Source: Syntrophomonas sp. UBA4922 (lineage in GTDB: Bacteria; Bacillota; Syntrophomonadia; Syntrophomonadales; Syntrophomonadaceae). Taken from it: DNA of 64,000 nt. The DNA is taken from NCBI GenBank assembly GCA_002398825.1, contig DHBS01000051.1, positions 28,422 through 92,421 on the forward strand. The letters run 5' to 3'. A model generated the notes under the pieces. That model searched no databases. It worked only from the letters and a program-made list of their open reading frames with translations, and was not told the origin of the DNA. The number at the start of each line of letters is the position of its first letter. Positions within the stretch are counted from its first letter, which is position 1. Shown here in pieces: positions 1 through 8,233 of this stretch. The position numbers and the translations under genes are program-made.

Positions 1-178
1 ATAATGGTGAAGTGACTGCAAAAGGATTATTTTCCGGGCAGTTTCGTGAAATATTAAGGAAATTCTTTCTTTGTCGACTCTATTGAGAAGGAACTGAAGG
101 TGTGAAGAGAGAAAAGCATGATATAAAAATTATAAAGCCGCTAGATAATTAAATTGGCTTTAGGGGGAGGAGTTTGTA

Positions 179-2146
179 ATGGGTAGCTATCCTTATCTTT
201 TTTCTGAACTGCAAATCGGCAACATAACACTAAAAAACCGGGTTGTGATGGGCCCCATGTTAGTGGGCTACGCCGACCAATCCGGCAAGGTCAATGAAAA
301 TGTGATCAAATATTATGAAGCCAGGGCCAGGGGGGGAGCGGGGCTAATCATTGTAGAAGCCAGCTGTGTAGATGTTCCTACCGGAAAGGAAGGCGCGGGG
401 CAAATACACATCGACAATGCCGGCTGCATACCGGGATTAACCAGCCTGGCCAGGGCCATAAAGAAATACGACTGTAAGGCTTTTATACAATTATTCCACG
501 CCGGCCGGCAGACCTCGAGCCAGATCACGGGGGTACCGCCGGTGGCCCCTACCCGGCAGGGTTTAACCCCCAGCCGGGAAATTCCACGCGAATTAAGCCT
601 TCGCGAAATCAAACATATTATAGCCCAGTTCATCCAGGCCGCCGAATATGCCCGTCAGGCCGGATTTGACGGGGTGGAGCTGCATGCCGCGCACGGTTAC
701 CTTTTAAATGAATTCCTGTCGCCCAGGAACACGCGTCAAGACGAATACGGGGGCTGTTTAGAAAACCGTATGCGCATACTCCTGGAGGTTATCAACGGGA
801 TAAAAAGCCAGAACAATGGTTTGGCCGTCTCGGTGCGCTTAAACATCGACGATTTCACTCCCGGCGGGCTGCAGCCGGAACAGAGTATAATCATCGCCAG
901 AGAACTCGAAAACCAGGGGGCCGGCCTGATAAACTGCACTTGCGGCACTTATGAATCCGGTCTGACCAGTATCGAACCAGCTTCTTATCCTGAAGGCTGG
1001 CGGGTATATTTGGCGGAGAAAGTAAAACAGATGGTGCAGATTCCGGTCATAACCGGCGGCATGATTTACAACCCGGATTTTGCGGAAAAGGTCGTCGCTG
1101 AGGGGCGTTCTGATTTGGTATTTCTGGGACGCAGCCTGTTGGCTGATCCCAGCTGGCCGTTGAAGGCGCAGCGGGGCAAATGCGGAAATATCAGACCCTG
1201 TATACGCTGCAACGGCTGCATAAATCTACACTTTGCGGGGATGCCGGTTAGCTGTACGGTCAACCCGGCAACGGGGAGGGAAAAGCAATACCATTCCCGC
1301 TTGGCCAAGGTTCCGGTAAAATCGAAGGTTGATATTATAGGCGCAGGGCCGGCAGGGATTCAGGCTGCCTTGACCCTTGACAACATGGGTTTTGAGGTCA
1401 GCCTGTTTGAAAAGTCTTCACATCCCGGCGGCCTGTTGAGGTATGCCTCTACGCCGCCGCATAAGGAACGAATCAAAGACTATCACAAATTCCTCACTAA
1501 CCGCCTTAAAGCCAGTGGGATAAACCAATTCTATGATTGCCAGTATCAGCTGACCGACCTCCAAACCAGGCGGCCCGACCACCTGATTATTGCCACCGGT
1601 TCACGCCCCCAGATACCTACTCTGCCTGGAATTGAAGAGTGCTTGAACCTGGAGGATGTTCTGGACGGAAGAATTCCTGTCAGCGAGAATGAAGTGGTAG
1701 TCATCGGCGGGGGCAGCAACGGCTGCGAAGTGGCCGATTATCTGCTGCAATTCGGCAACCGCATCACTATTCTGGAAGGACGTCCCAGGGTAGCAGCCGA
1801 TATGGAAAAGAAAAACCGCCGCGATCTTTTGAACCGCCTGGAGGCGGGCGGGGTCACGCTTTTAGTCAGGCATAAAGTGCTGAATATTAACTCGCAAGGG
1901 GTTGTGACCGTCGATTCAGCCCAAAACCAGAGAGAAATACCCGCACAGCGGGTAATACTGGCCACCGGGTATAAACCGGTCAATCAGCTTTACCACCAGG
2001 CCCGGCGGCTGATGTCTTCAGTCCACGTCATCGGAGACGCCCTGAGGGTCAGGGGCTTTAAAAGCGCCATCCTGGAGGGACAGATGACAGCTTATATGAT
2101 CTACCGGGAACAGGTCAAACCAAAACAGAGGGGCCAGAGTTCTTGA
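179..2146 (+). CDS. FAD/FMN/[4Fe-4S] oxidoreductase, 2,4-dienoyl-CoA reductase (FadH)/old yellow enzyme type
   Basis: This is a 655-residue flavoprotein with the full FadH layout. An FMN-binding TIM barrel fills about residues 1-370, and an iron-sulfur Cys cluster follows (C341, C344, C347, C359). Next come an FAD Rossmann motif (GAGPAG, near 387) and an NAD(P) Rossmann motif (GGGSNG, near 508). Family members reduce dienoyl-CoA, enoate or related unsaturated substrates with NAD(P)H; the substrate here cannot be read from sequence. The first three cysteines are spaced C-x2-C-x2-C, whereas I recall C-x2-C-x3-C for FadH. The ATG follows a strong AGGGGGAGGAG ribosome site. The next gene starts inside its stop codon, so the two are probably translationally coupled. 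A beta-oxidizing syntroph would plausibly use it on unsaturated acyl-CoAs (inference). Confidence 0.85.
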   Translation: MGSYPYLFSELQIGNITLKNRVVMGPMLVGYADQSGKVNENVIKYYEARARGGAGLIIVEASCVDVPTGKEGAGQIHIDNAGCIPGLTSLARAIKKYDCKAFIQLFHAGRQTSSQITGVPPVAPTRQGLTPSREIPRELSLREIKHIIAQFIQAAEYARQAGFDGVELHAAHGYLLNEFLSPRNTRQDEYGGCLENRMRILLEVINGIKSQNNGLAVSVRLNIDDFTPGGLQPEQSIIIARELENQGAGLINCTCGTYESGLTSIEPASYPEGWRVYLAEKVKQMVQIPVITGGMIYNPDFAEKVVAEGRSDLVFLGRSLLADPSWPLKAQRGKCGNIRPCIRCNGCINLHFAGMPVSCTVNPATGREKQYHSRLAKVPVKSKVDIIGAGPAGIQAALTLDNMGFEVSLFEKSSHPGGLLRYASTPPHKERIKDYHKFLTNRLKASGINQFYDCQYQLTDLQTRRPDHLIIATGSRPQIPTLPGIEECLNLEDVLDGRIPVSENEVVVIGGGSNGCEVADYLLQFGNRITILEGRPRVAADMEKKNRRDLLNRLEAGGVTLLVRHKVLNINSQGVVTVDSAQNQREIPAQRVILATGYKPVNQLYHQARRLMSSVHVIGDALRVRGFKSAILEGQMTAYMIYREQVKPKQRGQSS

Positions 2147-2835
2147 ATCATGAAAATTTAAAAAATGAAAAACGGCGCATTTCAGCAATGATGAAATATG
2201 AGCGCCAGGCTTACCGGGCTGGCCATCAGATTATTGCCGGCATAGACGAGGTCGGGCGCGGGCCATTGGCAGGGCCGGTGGTGGCTGCGGCCGTGATTCT
2301 CCCGCCCCGTTTCTTCCTGGCCGGCATCGACGATTCCAAGCAGCTCTCCGCTGTAAAGCGCAGTCGTCTGGCTGCGGAGATAAAACAGCAGGCTATAGCC
2401 TGGACGGTTGCCAGTGTATATCCGTCCCGCCTGGATGAAGTCAATATACTAAACGCTACCCGTGAGGCCATGTGCCATTGCATCAAACACCTGTCACCCC
2501 GGCCGGATTTCCTGCTTATTGATGCCCTGCGCCTCAATAGTATAGCAATCGAACAGCTGCCATTGGTTAAAGGTGACAGCCTTAGCGCCTCCATCGCCTG
2601 CGCCTCTATTCTGGCCAAGGTTGAAAGGGATATGGCCATGGAGGGCTTCAACCAGCTTTATCCCGGCTATGGCCTGGCCAAGCACAAAGGGTATGCCACC
2701 CGCGAGCATATAGAGGCCTTATGTCGTCTGGGGCCCTGTGAAATACATCGAAGGAGTTTCGATCCCATTAAATCATGGTTCGCAGGAGGAAGCGATGTAC
2801 AACAACCCGCTCTATTTGAACAGGACGATTCTTGA
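2143..2835 (+). CDS. rnhB: Ribonuclease HII
   Basis: RNase HII cleaves the RNA strand of RNA-DNA hybrids and starts removal of misincorporated ribonucleotides. The N-terminal signature IDEVGRGPLAGPVV carries the first two acidic metal ligands (D35, E36). DSKQLS, the LLIDA aspartate and the SIACASILAKVERD segment follow, so the catalytic set is complete at normal length. The TTG start overlaps the TGA of the upstream gene (TTGA). An in-frame ATG at 2191 is an alternative and would lose only 16 residues before the conserved core. The 3' end overlaps the start of the FliK-like gene at 2795. The order rnhB-ylqG-ylqH is the same as in Bacillus subtilis. Confidence 0.95.
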   Translation: MNHENLKNEKRRISAMMKYERQAYRAGHQIIAGIDEVGRGPLAGPVVAAAVILPPRFFLAGIDDSKQLSAVKRSRLAAEIKQQAIAWTVASVYPSRLDEVNILNATREAMCHCIKHLSPRPDFLLIDALRLNSIAIEQLPLVKGDSLSASIACASILAKVERDMAMEGFNQLYPGYGLAKHKGYATREHIEALCRLGPCEIHRRSFDPIKSWFAGGSDVQQPALFEQDDS

Positions 2836-4276
2836 TATCGCCTCATTGCCTGCGGACAAGGCCTTGGTATTTCATCAGGGCGAACTCCTGCAAGGCCTGG
2901 TGAAAGCCATACATACGGATGGCACGGTATTGTTGGCCTTGAAAGGGCGGGTGATCGAGGCGTCTGCCCGGATTCCGGTGGAGGTGGGGCAAAACCTGTT
3001 CCTGATGGTAGACCAGGCCGAAGCAGGCCGGGTCCGCCTGAAAATCATGACCCCGGCTGGCATTCAGCAAATTGAAGACCGGACTATTGCGGAGCGGCTG
3101 ATGGAAATCGGGATTTCGCCGCAGGCCAAAGAGGCTCAAATGGCCAGACAGCTCCTAAGCTACAATCTGGGCATTAATCGCCACAACCTGGATATGATGA
3201 ATAGAAGCACCGCCATGTTGGGCGAAGCCACCCCGGAGAATATCAACCTGGCCGCTTTTCAGCTGGCCCGCAATCTTCCCCAGCACCCGGCTGTCCTGCA
3301 GTCGCTGGCCCGGTATAGCAGTCCGGGTTCTGATGTCATCACCCTGATACAGGATGTGCTGCGGCTGGTCTCTGCCGATTATCCGGCTGAAGAGGCGCCT
3401 CAGCCGCAGAACAGGGCGGACAATCTTCCTCAAGCAGGGATAAAACCGGCCCACACTACTGCGGCTGCAATGCCCAAGCAGGAGCAAGCCCTCATAAGCA
3501 GCCCGTCAAGCCACCCGGCCGGCGACAAGCCCTACATGCCTGTAAACAGCGCCGTTGTTCATCCGCCGGCGGCGTCCGGGGATATCTTAAAGCAACTGCT
3601 GATTTTAGTACGCCAGCAATTGAATGCCTACCGCCTTGAAATCGGTGCTCCGGCTCCGGCCTTGTCTTCTCGCCTGGAGGATATGGTCCGCTCTCAGCCC
3701 GAGATGCTGCGGGGGTTGCTGGTGGCGGAAGATATGATGAATGAGGCCGAAAAATCCGGGGTTTATCGCCCCGGCTCCGCGGTGCTGAGCAGACTTGAGG
3801 CTTTAAGCCGCGAAATCATGGGACAGCAAGTAATCAACCTCCCCACTCCCGCTGTGACGGAGGAAGCCCCCCAGTGCTATTTCGCCTTGCCGGTGCAGAT
3901 AGGAGAAGAAAGACGGCGCTGTGAAATCCACATCAGCGGTGAACCCGGCCAGTCCGGATTAAGGGAGCAAGAGCAGATCAATGTAGCGGTGTCATTGGAC
4001 ACTCCCGCACTTGGAGCGGTTTTGTTTCATGTAACCTGGCATAAGTCCAGATTTATGGAAATCCGCAGTGTGGTTGAAAGTCAAGCCAGTTATGATATCT
4101 TGCAGCTTTATCTGCCGGAACTTTATCGAGCACTTGAAAACCTGGGCTATACGGTGAGAGACTGCGGCATGAAGGTCAGCCCTCCCGGAGAGCCCGCCCA
4201 GAGCCTAAAAATAGTACCCCGCCCCCCGGAAAATCATGGCCCGGGCTGGCGGTCTAAAGTTGACATTAAGGTCTAG
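2795..4276 (+). CDS. FliK-like C-terminal domain protein (YlqG-like)
   Basis: This 493-residue protein resembles B. subtilis YlqG in position (after rnhB, before an FlhB-like gene) and layout. The N-terminal half is alpha-rich. A Pro/Ala/Gln-rich low-complexity linker spans about residues 200-270. The C-terminal third (about 375-475) looks like the flagellar hook-length control (Flg_hook) fold. In flagella, FliK measures hook length and switches FlhB specificity, but no flagellar genes lie nearby, so its role is unknown. I chose the ATG at 2795 because AGGAGGA sits just upstream; an in-frame ATG at 2738 lies deep inside rnhB and has no ribosome site. The 41 bp overlap with rnhB suggests coupled translation. 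Confidence 0.75.
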   Translation: MYNNPLYLNRTILDIASLPADKALVFHQGELLQGLVKAIHTDGTVLLALKGRVIEASARIPVEVGQNLFLMVDQAEAGRVRLKIMTPAGIQQIEDRTIAERLMEIGISPQAKEAQMARQLLSYNLGINRHNLDMMNRSTAMLGEATPENINLAAFQLARNLPQHPAVLQSLARYSSPGSDVITLIQDVLRLVSADYPAEEAPQPQNRADNLPQAGIKPAHTTAAAMPKQEQALISSPSSHPAGDKPYMPVNSAVVHPPAASGDILKQLLILVRQQLNAYRLEIGAPAPALSSRLEDMVRSQPEMLRGLLVAEDMMNEAEKSGVYRPGSAVLSRLEALSREIMGQQVINLPTPAVTEEAPQCYFALPVQIGEERRRCEIHISGEPGQSGLREQEQINVAVSLDTPALGAVLFHVTWHKSRFMEIRSVVESQASYDILQLYLPELYRALENLGYTVRDCGMKVSPPGEPAQSLKIVPRPPENHGPGWRSKVDIKV

Positions 4277-4329
4277 AAGGACTGGTGCTAGAAGAGAACG
4301 ACCTTTTGATAACATTCCAGGAGTCTGAG

Positions 4330-4599
4330 ATGAAAGAACAAGATCCCCCGGCCAGGGCAGTGGCCTTATCCTATGATCAGGACCGAGACCAGGCGCCGGT
4401 GGTGGTAGCCAAAGGTCAAGGCTTGATTGCCGAGCGTATTAAAGCCCTGGCAGCAGAACACAACATCCCTGTTCAGGAGAATCAAGTCCTGATAAAATAT
4501 CTCATGGCTTTGCAGATCTATGAGGAGATACCGCCCGAGCTATACCAGGTGGTGGCGGAGATATTGGCCTTCATATATCGCATTGACCAGCGTTATTGA
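4330..4599 (+). CDS. FlhB-like C-terminal (EscU/YscU/FhlB) protein, YlqH-like
   Basis: This protein of about 89 residues corresponds only to the cytoplasmic C-terminal domain of FlhB, the type III export switch protein. Visible matches are AVALSYD, the APVVVAKGQG segment, and the IPVQEN...LIKYL...YEEIPPELYQVVAEILAFIY tail. The NPTH autocleavage motif is absent, as in other stand-alone FlhB-like proteins. The FliK-like gene next door is the expected partner, since FliK acts on FlhB. The ATG at 4330 has CAGGAG six bases upstream. A GTG at 4285 in the same frame also has a usable site (AGAAGG) and would add 15 residues. Confidence 0.8.
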   Translation: MKEQDPPARAVALSYDQDRDQAPVVVAKGQGLIAERIKALAAEHNIPVQENQVLIKYLMALQIYEEIPPELYQVVAEILAFIYRIDQRY

Positions 4600-4613
4600 C
4601 GGTGGTGACTATT

Positions 4614-4958
4614 ATGGCAAATCCTCTGGGAAAAATGGGTGAAGATCTGGCCGTAAAATACCTGGAGAAAAAGGGCTATTGCATCGTGGAACGCAATTAT
4701 CGCACCCCCTACGGGGAAGTCGATATTATCTGCTCCGACCGCGGTGAGCTGGTCTTTGTCGAAGTCAAAACACGGCGCTGCACCAGCTACGGCTCCCCTG
4801 AGGAGGCTGTCACCCGCCGTAAAAAAGAGCATATTAAAAAAACCGCTTTGTGTTACCTGGCCGGTTTGAACAGACCCTGCCGAAACATCCGCTTCGATGT
4901 GATCGCTATACTTATAGAGTCATCACCCGCCATCAATCACATTCAAAACGCCTTTTGA
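4614..4958 (+). CDS. UPF0102/YraN family endonuclease-like protein
   Basis: This 114-residue member of the YraN family has a predicted Holliday-junction-resolvase-like nuclease fold. Typical segments are visible: an N-terminal LGKMGEDLAVKYLEKKGY, the GEVDIIC strand, and LVFVEVKTR, whose Asp, Glu and Lys form the PD-(D/E)XK-like active site. The biological role of the family is not established. The ATG at 4614 follows GGTGGTGA; an upstream in-frame TTG (4596) overlaps the previous stop codon. The family is commonly found next to rnhB. Confidence 0.88.
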   Translation: MANPLGKMGEDLAVKYLEKKGYCIVERNYRTPYGEVDIICSDRGELVFVEVKTRRCTSYGSPEEAVTRRKKEHIKKTALCYLAGLNRPCRNIRFDVIAILIESSPAINHIQNAF

Positions 4959-4979
4959 CAAAACCATGGCAGATCTAAA

Positions 4980-5010
4980 CCTTAAACCACAGGGGCTGAA
5001 CGGTTTAAGG
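4980..5010. repeat. Inverted repeat between yraN-like gene and nfo
   Basis: A perfect 9-bp inverted repeat (CCTTAAACC at 4980-4988, GGTTTAAGG at 5002-5010) encloses a 13-base loop. No T-run follows, so it is not a classical terminator. It could be a weak attenuator, an RNA processing site or an operator. Confidence 0.4.
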
Positions 5011-5055
5011 GCTGTGATGCCGTAAATACTAAGTTGAAAACAAGGAGTGAAAACA

Positions 5056-5904
5056 ATGTCTTCGATCGGGGCTCACCTGGGAATCGGCAAGGGCTTAAAA
5101 CACACCGCCGACGAAGCCGTGGCAATGAATCTGGAATGCCTGCAGATCTTCCTGCGCAATCCCCGCGGCAGCAAAGCCCGTCAATTAAAAGACAGCGAAG
5201 TGGCCTACTTCAAAGCGGCTCTGGCAAAGCACCGCATCCGCCCCCTGGCGGTGCATGTCACTTACATCTGCAATCCGGCGGCAGCAGATCCCGGCCTGTA
5301 CGATCTGGCCCGAAGCATAATCGCGGAAGACCTGGAGCGCTCCGCGCAAATCGGGGCTGATTATCTGGTCATGCATCCCGGTTCATATACCACGAGCTCA
5401 GCAGAGCAAGGCCTGGAACGGGTGGGCATGATACTGAATCAGGTCCTCGGCCGGGATGAAAGCCGGGTAACCGTGCTCCTGGAAACAATGTCCGGGCAGG
5501 GGACCGAATTGGGAAGGGATTTTAATGAATTAAACGAAATACTAAAGATGATCAACCAAAGTGAGCGGGTCGGAATCTGTTTTGACACCTGCCACGCCTA
5601 TGCTGCCGGTTATGACTGCAGCAGCCCGGCGGGATTAGAAGCCCTCCTTAAAGAGATCGACAATAGCTTTGGCAGGGAGCGCATCAAGCTTATCCATGCC
5701 AATGATTGCCTGTCAGCCCTGGGATCGCACCGCGATCGACATGCACATATCGGAGCAGGTTCTATCGGGGCCAGCGGGTTTAGGGAGATGTTTGCCCGCC
5801 CCTTCTGGGCCGATCTGCCGATGATCGTGGAAACACCGGCCGAAGGACTCTTGGAGGATATCAACAGATTAAAAAAGATGCGTCAACAGGAGCGGAGAGG
5901 ATGA
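5056..5904 (+). CDS. nfo: Probable endonuclease IV (AP endonuclease)
   Basis: Endonuclease IV cuts DNA 5' of abasic sites during base excision repair, using three zinc ions in a TIM barrel. All ligand motifs are readable in order: VHVTY, LVMHPGS, LLETMSG, ICFDTCHAYAAGYD, LIHAND, DRHAHIG and VETP. These supply the expected histidines, aspartates and glutamates. Length (282 residues) is normal. The ATG at 5056 is preceded by AAGGAG at eight bases; a GTG at 5047 would overlap that site. folD starts six bases after the stop, so the two are probably cotranscribed. Confidence 0.93.
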   Translation: MSSIGAHLGIGKGLKHTADEAVAMNLECLQIFLRNPRGSKARQLKDSEVAYFKAALAKHRIRPLAVHVTYICNPAAADPGLYDLARSIIAEDLERSAQIGADYLVMHPGSYTTSSAEQGLERVGMILNQVLGRDESRVTVLLETMSGQGTELGRDFNELNEILKMINQSERVGICFDTCHAYAAGYDCSSPAGLEALLKEIDNSFGRERIKLIHANDCLSALGSHRDRHAHIGAGSIGASGFREMFARPFWADLPMIVETPAEGLLEDINRLKKMRQQERRG

Positions 5905-5910
5905 TAGCAC

Positions 5911-6765
5911 ATGCTTGTATATGGTAAGGAACTGCGTGAAGAGATGAAAAAGTGCATTAAACAGCAAGCCATGCAATTGCCCCTGCAAATGGCAATATTA
6001 AAAATCGGAAATGACAAGGCCTCGCAGTCATATGTCAATGGACTGGTCAATTTCGGCAAAGAGGTGGGGATTCCGGTAAAAACCATCTACCTTGACGAGC
6101 ACTGCACTCAGGCCGAGGCCCGGCAAATAATCATCGACTTGAACCATGATCCCGATATCACCGGCATCATGATACAGAAGCCCCTGCCGGCTCACATAGA
6201 CGACAACAGCCTGCTGCACACTATCGACTATCACAAAGATGTGGAAGGCTTGCATTACTATAACCTTGGCAAACTGCTGGCCAAAGAACCCGGAGTCTGT
6301 CCGTCGACACCCAAGGCCATCATGACCATGCTTAGAGCCAATCAGGTTGATCTTACCGGCAAAAAAGTGACAATAGTGGGGCGCAGTACTATCGTGGGCA
6401 GTCCATTGGCGGTGATGATGACCGCCCAGGATGCCACGGTAACCCTGTGTCATACCCGGACCCGGCGCCTGGAACAGGAGACCAGGGCGGCTGATATAGT
6501 GGTAGCCGCAGTGGGAAAGGCCGACTTCATAACATCGGATATGGTCAGTGACGGCTGTATCATCATGGACGCCGGCATCAATGTTGATGACTCCGGGACT
6601 ATACACGGAGACGTGCACCCGGAGGCCGCCGCCCGGGCCAGGATTGCCAGCGCAGTACCCGGAGGCATCGGGATGATCACTGTAGCTGAACTATTTGACA
6701 ATCTGGTCACTTTAGGAGGGCAGCAAGGGGATCCCCAAATAAAGCAATCCGGGCCGGAGAATTAA
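5911..6765 (+). CDS. folD: FolD-like methylene-THF dehydrogenase/cyclohydrolase, catalytic Lys absent
   Basis: FolD interconverts 5,10-methylene-THF, methenyl-THF and 10-formyl-THF. The family frame is clear: ASQSYV near residue 37, IQKPLP, KDVEG, the nucleotide-binding GRSTIVGSPLAV, and PGGIGMIT near the end. Length (284) is normal. Several core residues deviate. The usual YVxxK motif, whose lysine is essential for cyclohydrolase chemistry, reads YVNGL (Leu45). The usual PCTP is PSTP, and the usual GGVGPMT is GGIGMIT. It may therefore be only a dehydrogenase, or a divergent paralog with a shifted role. fhs at 48 kb makes 10-formyl-THF, which would normally need the cyclohydrolase step. Confidence 0.85.
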   Translation: MLVYGKELREEMKKCIKQQAMQLPLQMAILKIGNDKASQSYVNGLVNFGKEVGIPVKTIYLDEHCTQAEARQIIIDLNHDPDITGIMIQKPLPAHIDDNSLLHTIDYHKDVEGLHYYNLGKLLAKEPGVCPSTPKAIMTMLRANQVDLTGKKVTIVGRSTIVGSPLAVMMTAQDATVTLCHTRTRRLEQETRAADIVVAAVGKADFITSDMVSDGCIIMDAGINVDDSGTIHGDVHPEAAARARIASAVPGGIGMITVAELFDNLVTLGGQQGDPQIKQSGPEN

Positions 6766-6883
6766 TTTCTATACAAATTGTTTTTGTTCCTAAAGCAGGA
6801 TTTTGAAACTTATATCTAAAATACAAAGGTTATTGGAAGCAATGCGAGTGACCAATAGATAATGATAAGGAGAGGGGTATCTC

Positions 6884-7426
6884 ATGAACGAAGAATTGCT
6901 AAAGAAAGGCTACGTACAGGTCTACACCGGTAACTGCAAAGGCAAAACCACCGCAGCATTGGGATTGGCATTCAGAGCTATGGGTAAGGGCTTGAAGACT
7001 TATGTGGGACAATTCATGAAAGGCGGGGAGTATGCCGAGTTAGAGTCCGCCAGGATGGTGAGCCCATATATCACTATTGAACAGTATGGGAAAAAGGGAT
7101 TCATTAAACTTACCAACCCGCCCCCGCAGGAAGCGGTTGACCTGGCCAGTGAAGGGCTGGAAAAAGCTAAAAAGGCCATGGCCTCAGGGCAGTATGATAT
7201 TATTGTCCTGGACGAAATCAATACCGCCAACTATTTCAATCTGATTCCCGTGGAGGCTATTCTGGAACTCATTAAAAACAAGCCCGATGGCATGGAATTA
7301 ATCTTGACCGGCGGCCCTAAAGCGCATGATCGCGTCATCGAAGAGGCCGATCTGGTGACCCAGATGGTAGAAGTAAAGCATTACTATCAACAGGGAGTAC
7401 CGGCCCGGGAGGGCATTGAAAAATAG
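6884..7426 (+). CDS. cobO: Cob(I)yrinic acid a,c-diamide adenosyltransferase (CobA/CobO/BtuR type)
   Basis: This enzyme transfers the adenosyl group of ATP to cob(I)alamin or its precursors, giving adenosylcobamides. The P-loop GNCKGKTT (residues 16-23) is the variant expected for this family. IIVLDEINTANYF carries the Walker-B-like acidic residues, and LILTGGPKAHDRVIEEADLVTQM is the conserved C-terminal part. At 180 residues it is normal in size. The ATG follows AAGGAGAGGGG. No cobalamin riboswitch is visible in the 118 bp upstream. A bidirectional-looking terminator follows. Confidence 0.93.
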   Translation: MNEELLKKGYVQVYTGNCKGKTTAALGLAFRAMGKGLKTYVGQFMKGGEYAELESARMVSPYITIEQYGKKGFIKLTNPPPQEAVDLASEGLEKAKKAMASGQYDIIVLDEINTANYFNLIPVEAILELIKNKPDGMELILTGGPKAHDRVIEEADLVTQMVEVKHYYQQGVPAREGIEK

Positions 7427-7447
7427 CAATTAACCTCTATGGCATTT

Positions 7448-7490
7448 AAGGTCGGGGTAATGATTATATTCGCCCCGGCCTTCTTTATTT
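7448..7490 (+). terminator. Rho-independent terminator after cobO
   Basis: A ten-base-pair stem with one G-T pair (7448-7457 with 7473-7482) and a 15-base AT-rich loop is followed by CTTTATTTATT. It ends the cobO transcript. Confidence 0.75.
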
Positions 7491-7694
7491 ATTGATCTCT
7501 TTCAATACTTTAGCCGCTGGGCGGGGATAGTTTCTGGGATGAGCGGCGGGCAATCCGGTAGAATTACCAAGCTTTATTACGGTGTCATAAACCGGCAAGG
7601 ACCAAGCGTATAAAGAAAAAGAAATATTCCCGCTGAAAGCGGGAACAAAAAGAATGGGATCATATGTTAGAGCTCTAAAAGAGCTATTCACCAA

Positions 7695-7724
7695 ATAAAA
7701 AAACCATACCCGTATAAGGTATGG
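7695..7724 (-). terminator. Rho-independent terminator of a minus-strand small transcript
   Basis: Read on the minus strand, CCATACC pairs with GGTATGG around a six-base loop, and a run of seven T follows (7695-7702). It starts right after the stop codon of the 34-codon reading frame at 7725-7829. This indicates that a real minus-strand transcript ends here. Confidence 0.7.
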
Positions 7725-7829
7725 CTACCATGCCTGACCTGCAGACGACCTGAAAATCAGGCATTTGCAAGCATTACCAAACCACATCCAAGCATACCTA
7801 AATACGCCTGTCATGATTAAGCACAGCAT
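7725..7829 (-). CDS. Small reading frame (34 aa) or structured small RNA before a terminator
   Basis: On the minus strand an ATG preceded by GGAAAGGAG (seven-base spacing) opens a 34-codon frame. The predicted peptide is rich in Trp, Phe and Cys (for example FRYAWMWFGNACKC). The frame ends directly at a strong terminator. I do not recognise the peptide. The second half of the gene holds a perfect 8-bp inverted repeat (ATGCCTGA near 7730, TCAGGCAT near 7757), so a structured RNA is an equal possibility. It could also be a toxin-like peptide, but nothing in the sequence proves that. Confidence 0.4.
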   Translation of the reverse strand: MLCLIMTGVFRYAWMWFGNACKCLIFRSSAGQAW

Positions 7830-7988
7830 AATAAACTCCTTTCCAAAAATACGGGGAGGCATAACCGTTTCCAGTTACACCCACAGGCCACCAGCCATAG
7901 CATTGCCTTAGACTGGGAAGCTCGGAGTTGTATGCGATTTTAACTTATTAAAATAATAACATAGCAGTCCGGATTAAGCCAGTATTTT

Positions 7989-8111
7989 TTATAACACCGC
8001 ATTCATACTGAGCAGAAAATAAATAAGCATAGCCGCCAATAACAAAGTTAGACAACCGAAAAGTATGGCGGCTTTGTGATTCTTCCAAAAAGATCCTGAT
8101 TTGTCCGACAT
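7989..8111 (-). CDS. Small single-span membrane protein (40 aa)
   Basis: The frame encodes a 40-residue protein. A charged N-terminus (SDKSGSFWKNHK) is followed by one hydrophobic helix (residues about 14-36, AILFGCLTLLLAAMLIYFLL) and a short tail. The minus-strand ATG follows an AGGGGGGAT ribosome site at good spacing. Lys/His before the helix predicts an inside N-terminus. It lies downstream of comM in the same orientation. The family is not recognised, and it is too short to judge by codon use alone. Confidence 0.5.
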   Translation of the reverse strand: MSDKSGSFWKNHKAAILFGCLTLLLAAMLIYFLLSMNAVL

Positions 8112-8233
8112 GTCCCATCCCCCCCTGCTGGCCTTCCCCATCCAAGTTGGCCTGAACCCGTTACCTTATTGTATACAGGCGGAGGGGCTTCCTCCAAGTG
8201 TTTTCTTCAGCCGGCTACAGAGGAGTCAAATGC

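Noticed and set aside
6766..6883. Cobalamin riboswitch before cobO
   Set aside because: The 118-bp leader is AT-rich and lacks the B12-box and any long-range pairing.
7485..7694. 69-codon minus-strand frame ending next to the cobO terminator
   Set aside because: It starts with TTG directly after a terminator T-run and has no Shine-Dalgarno. The translation looks partly protein-like, so it might be a gene fragment, but support is too weak for a call.
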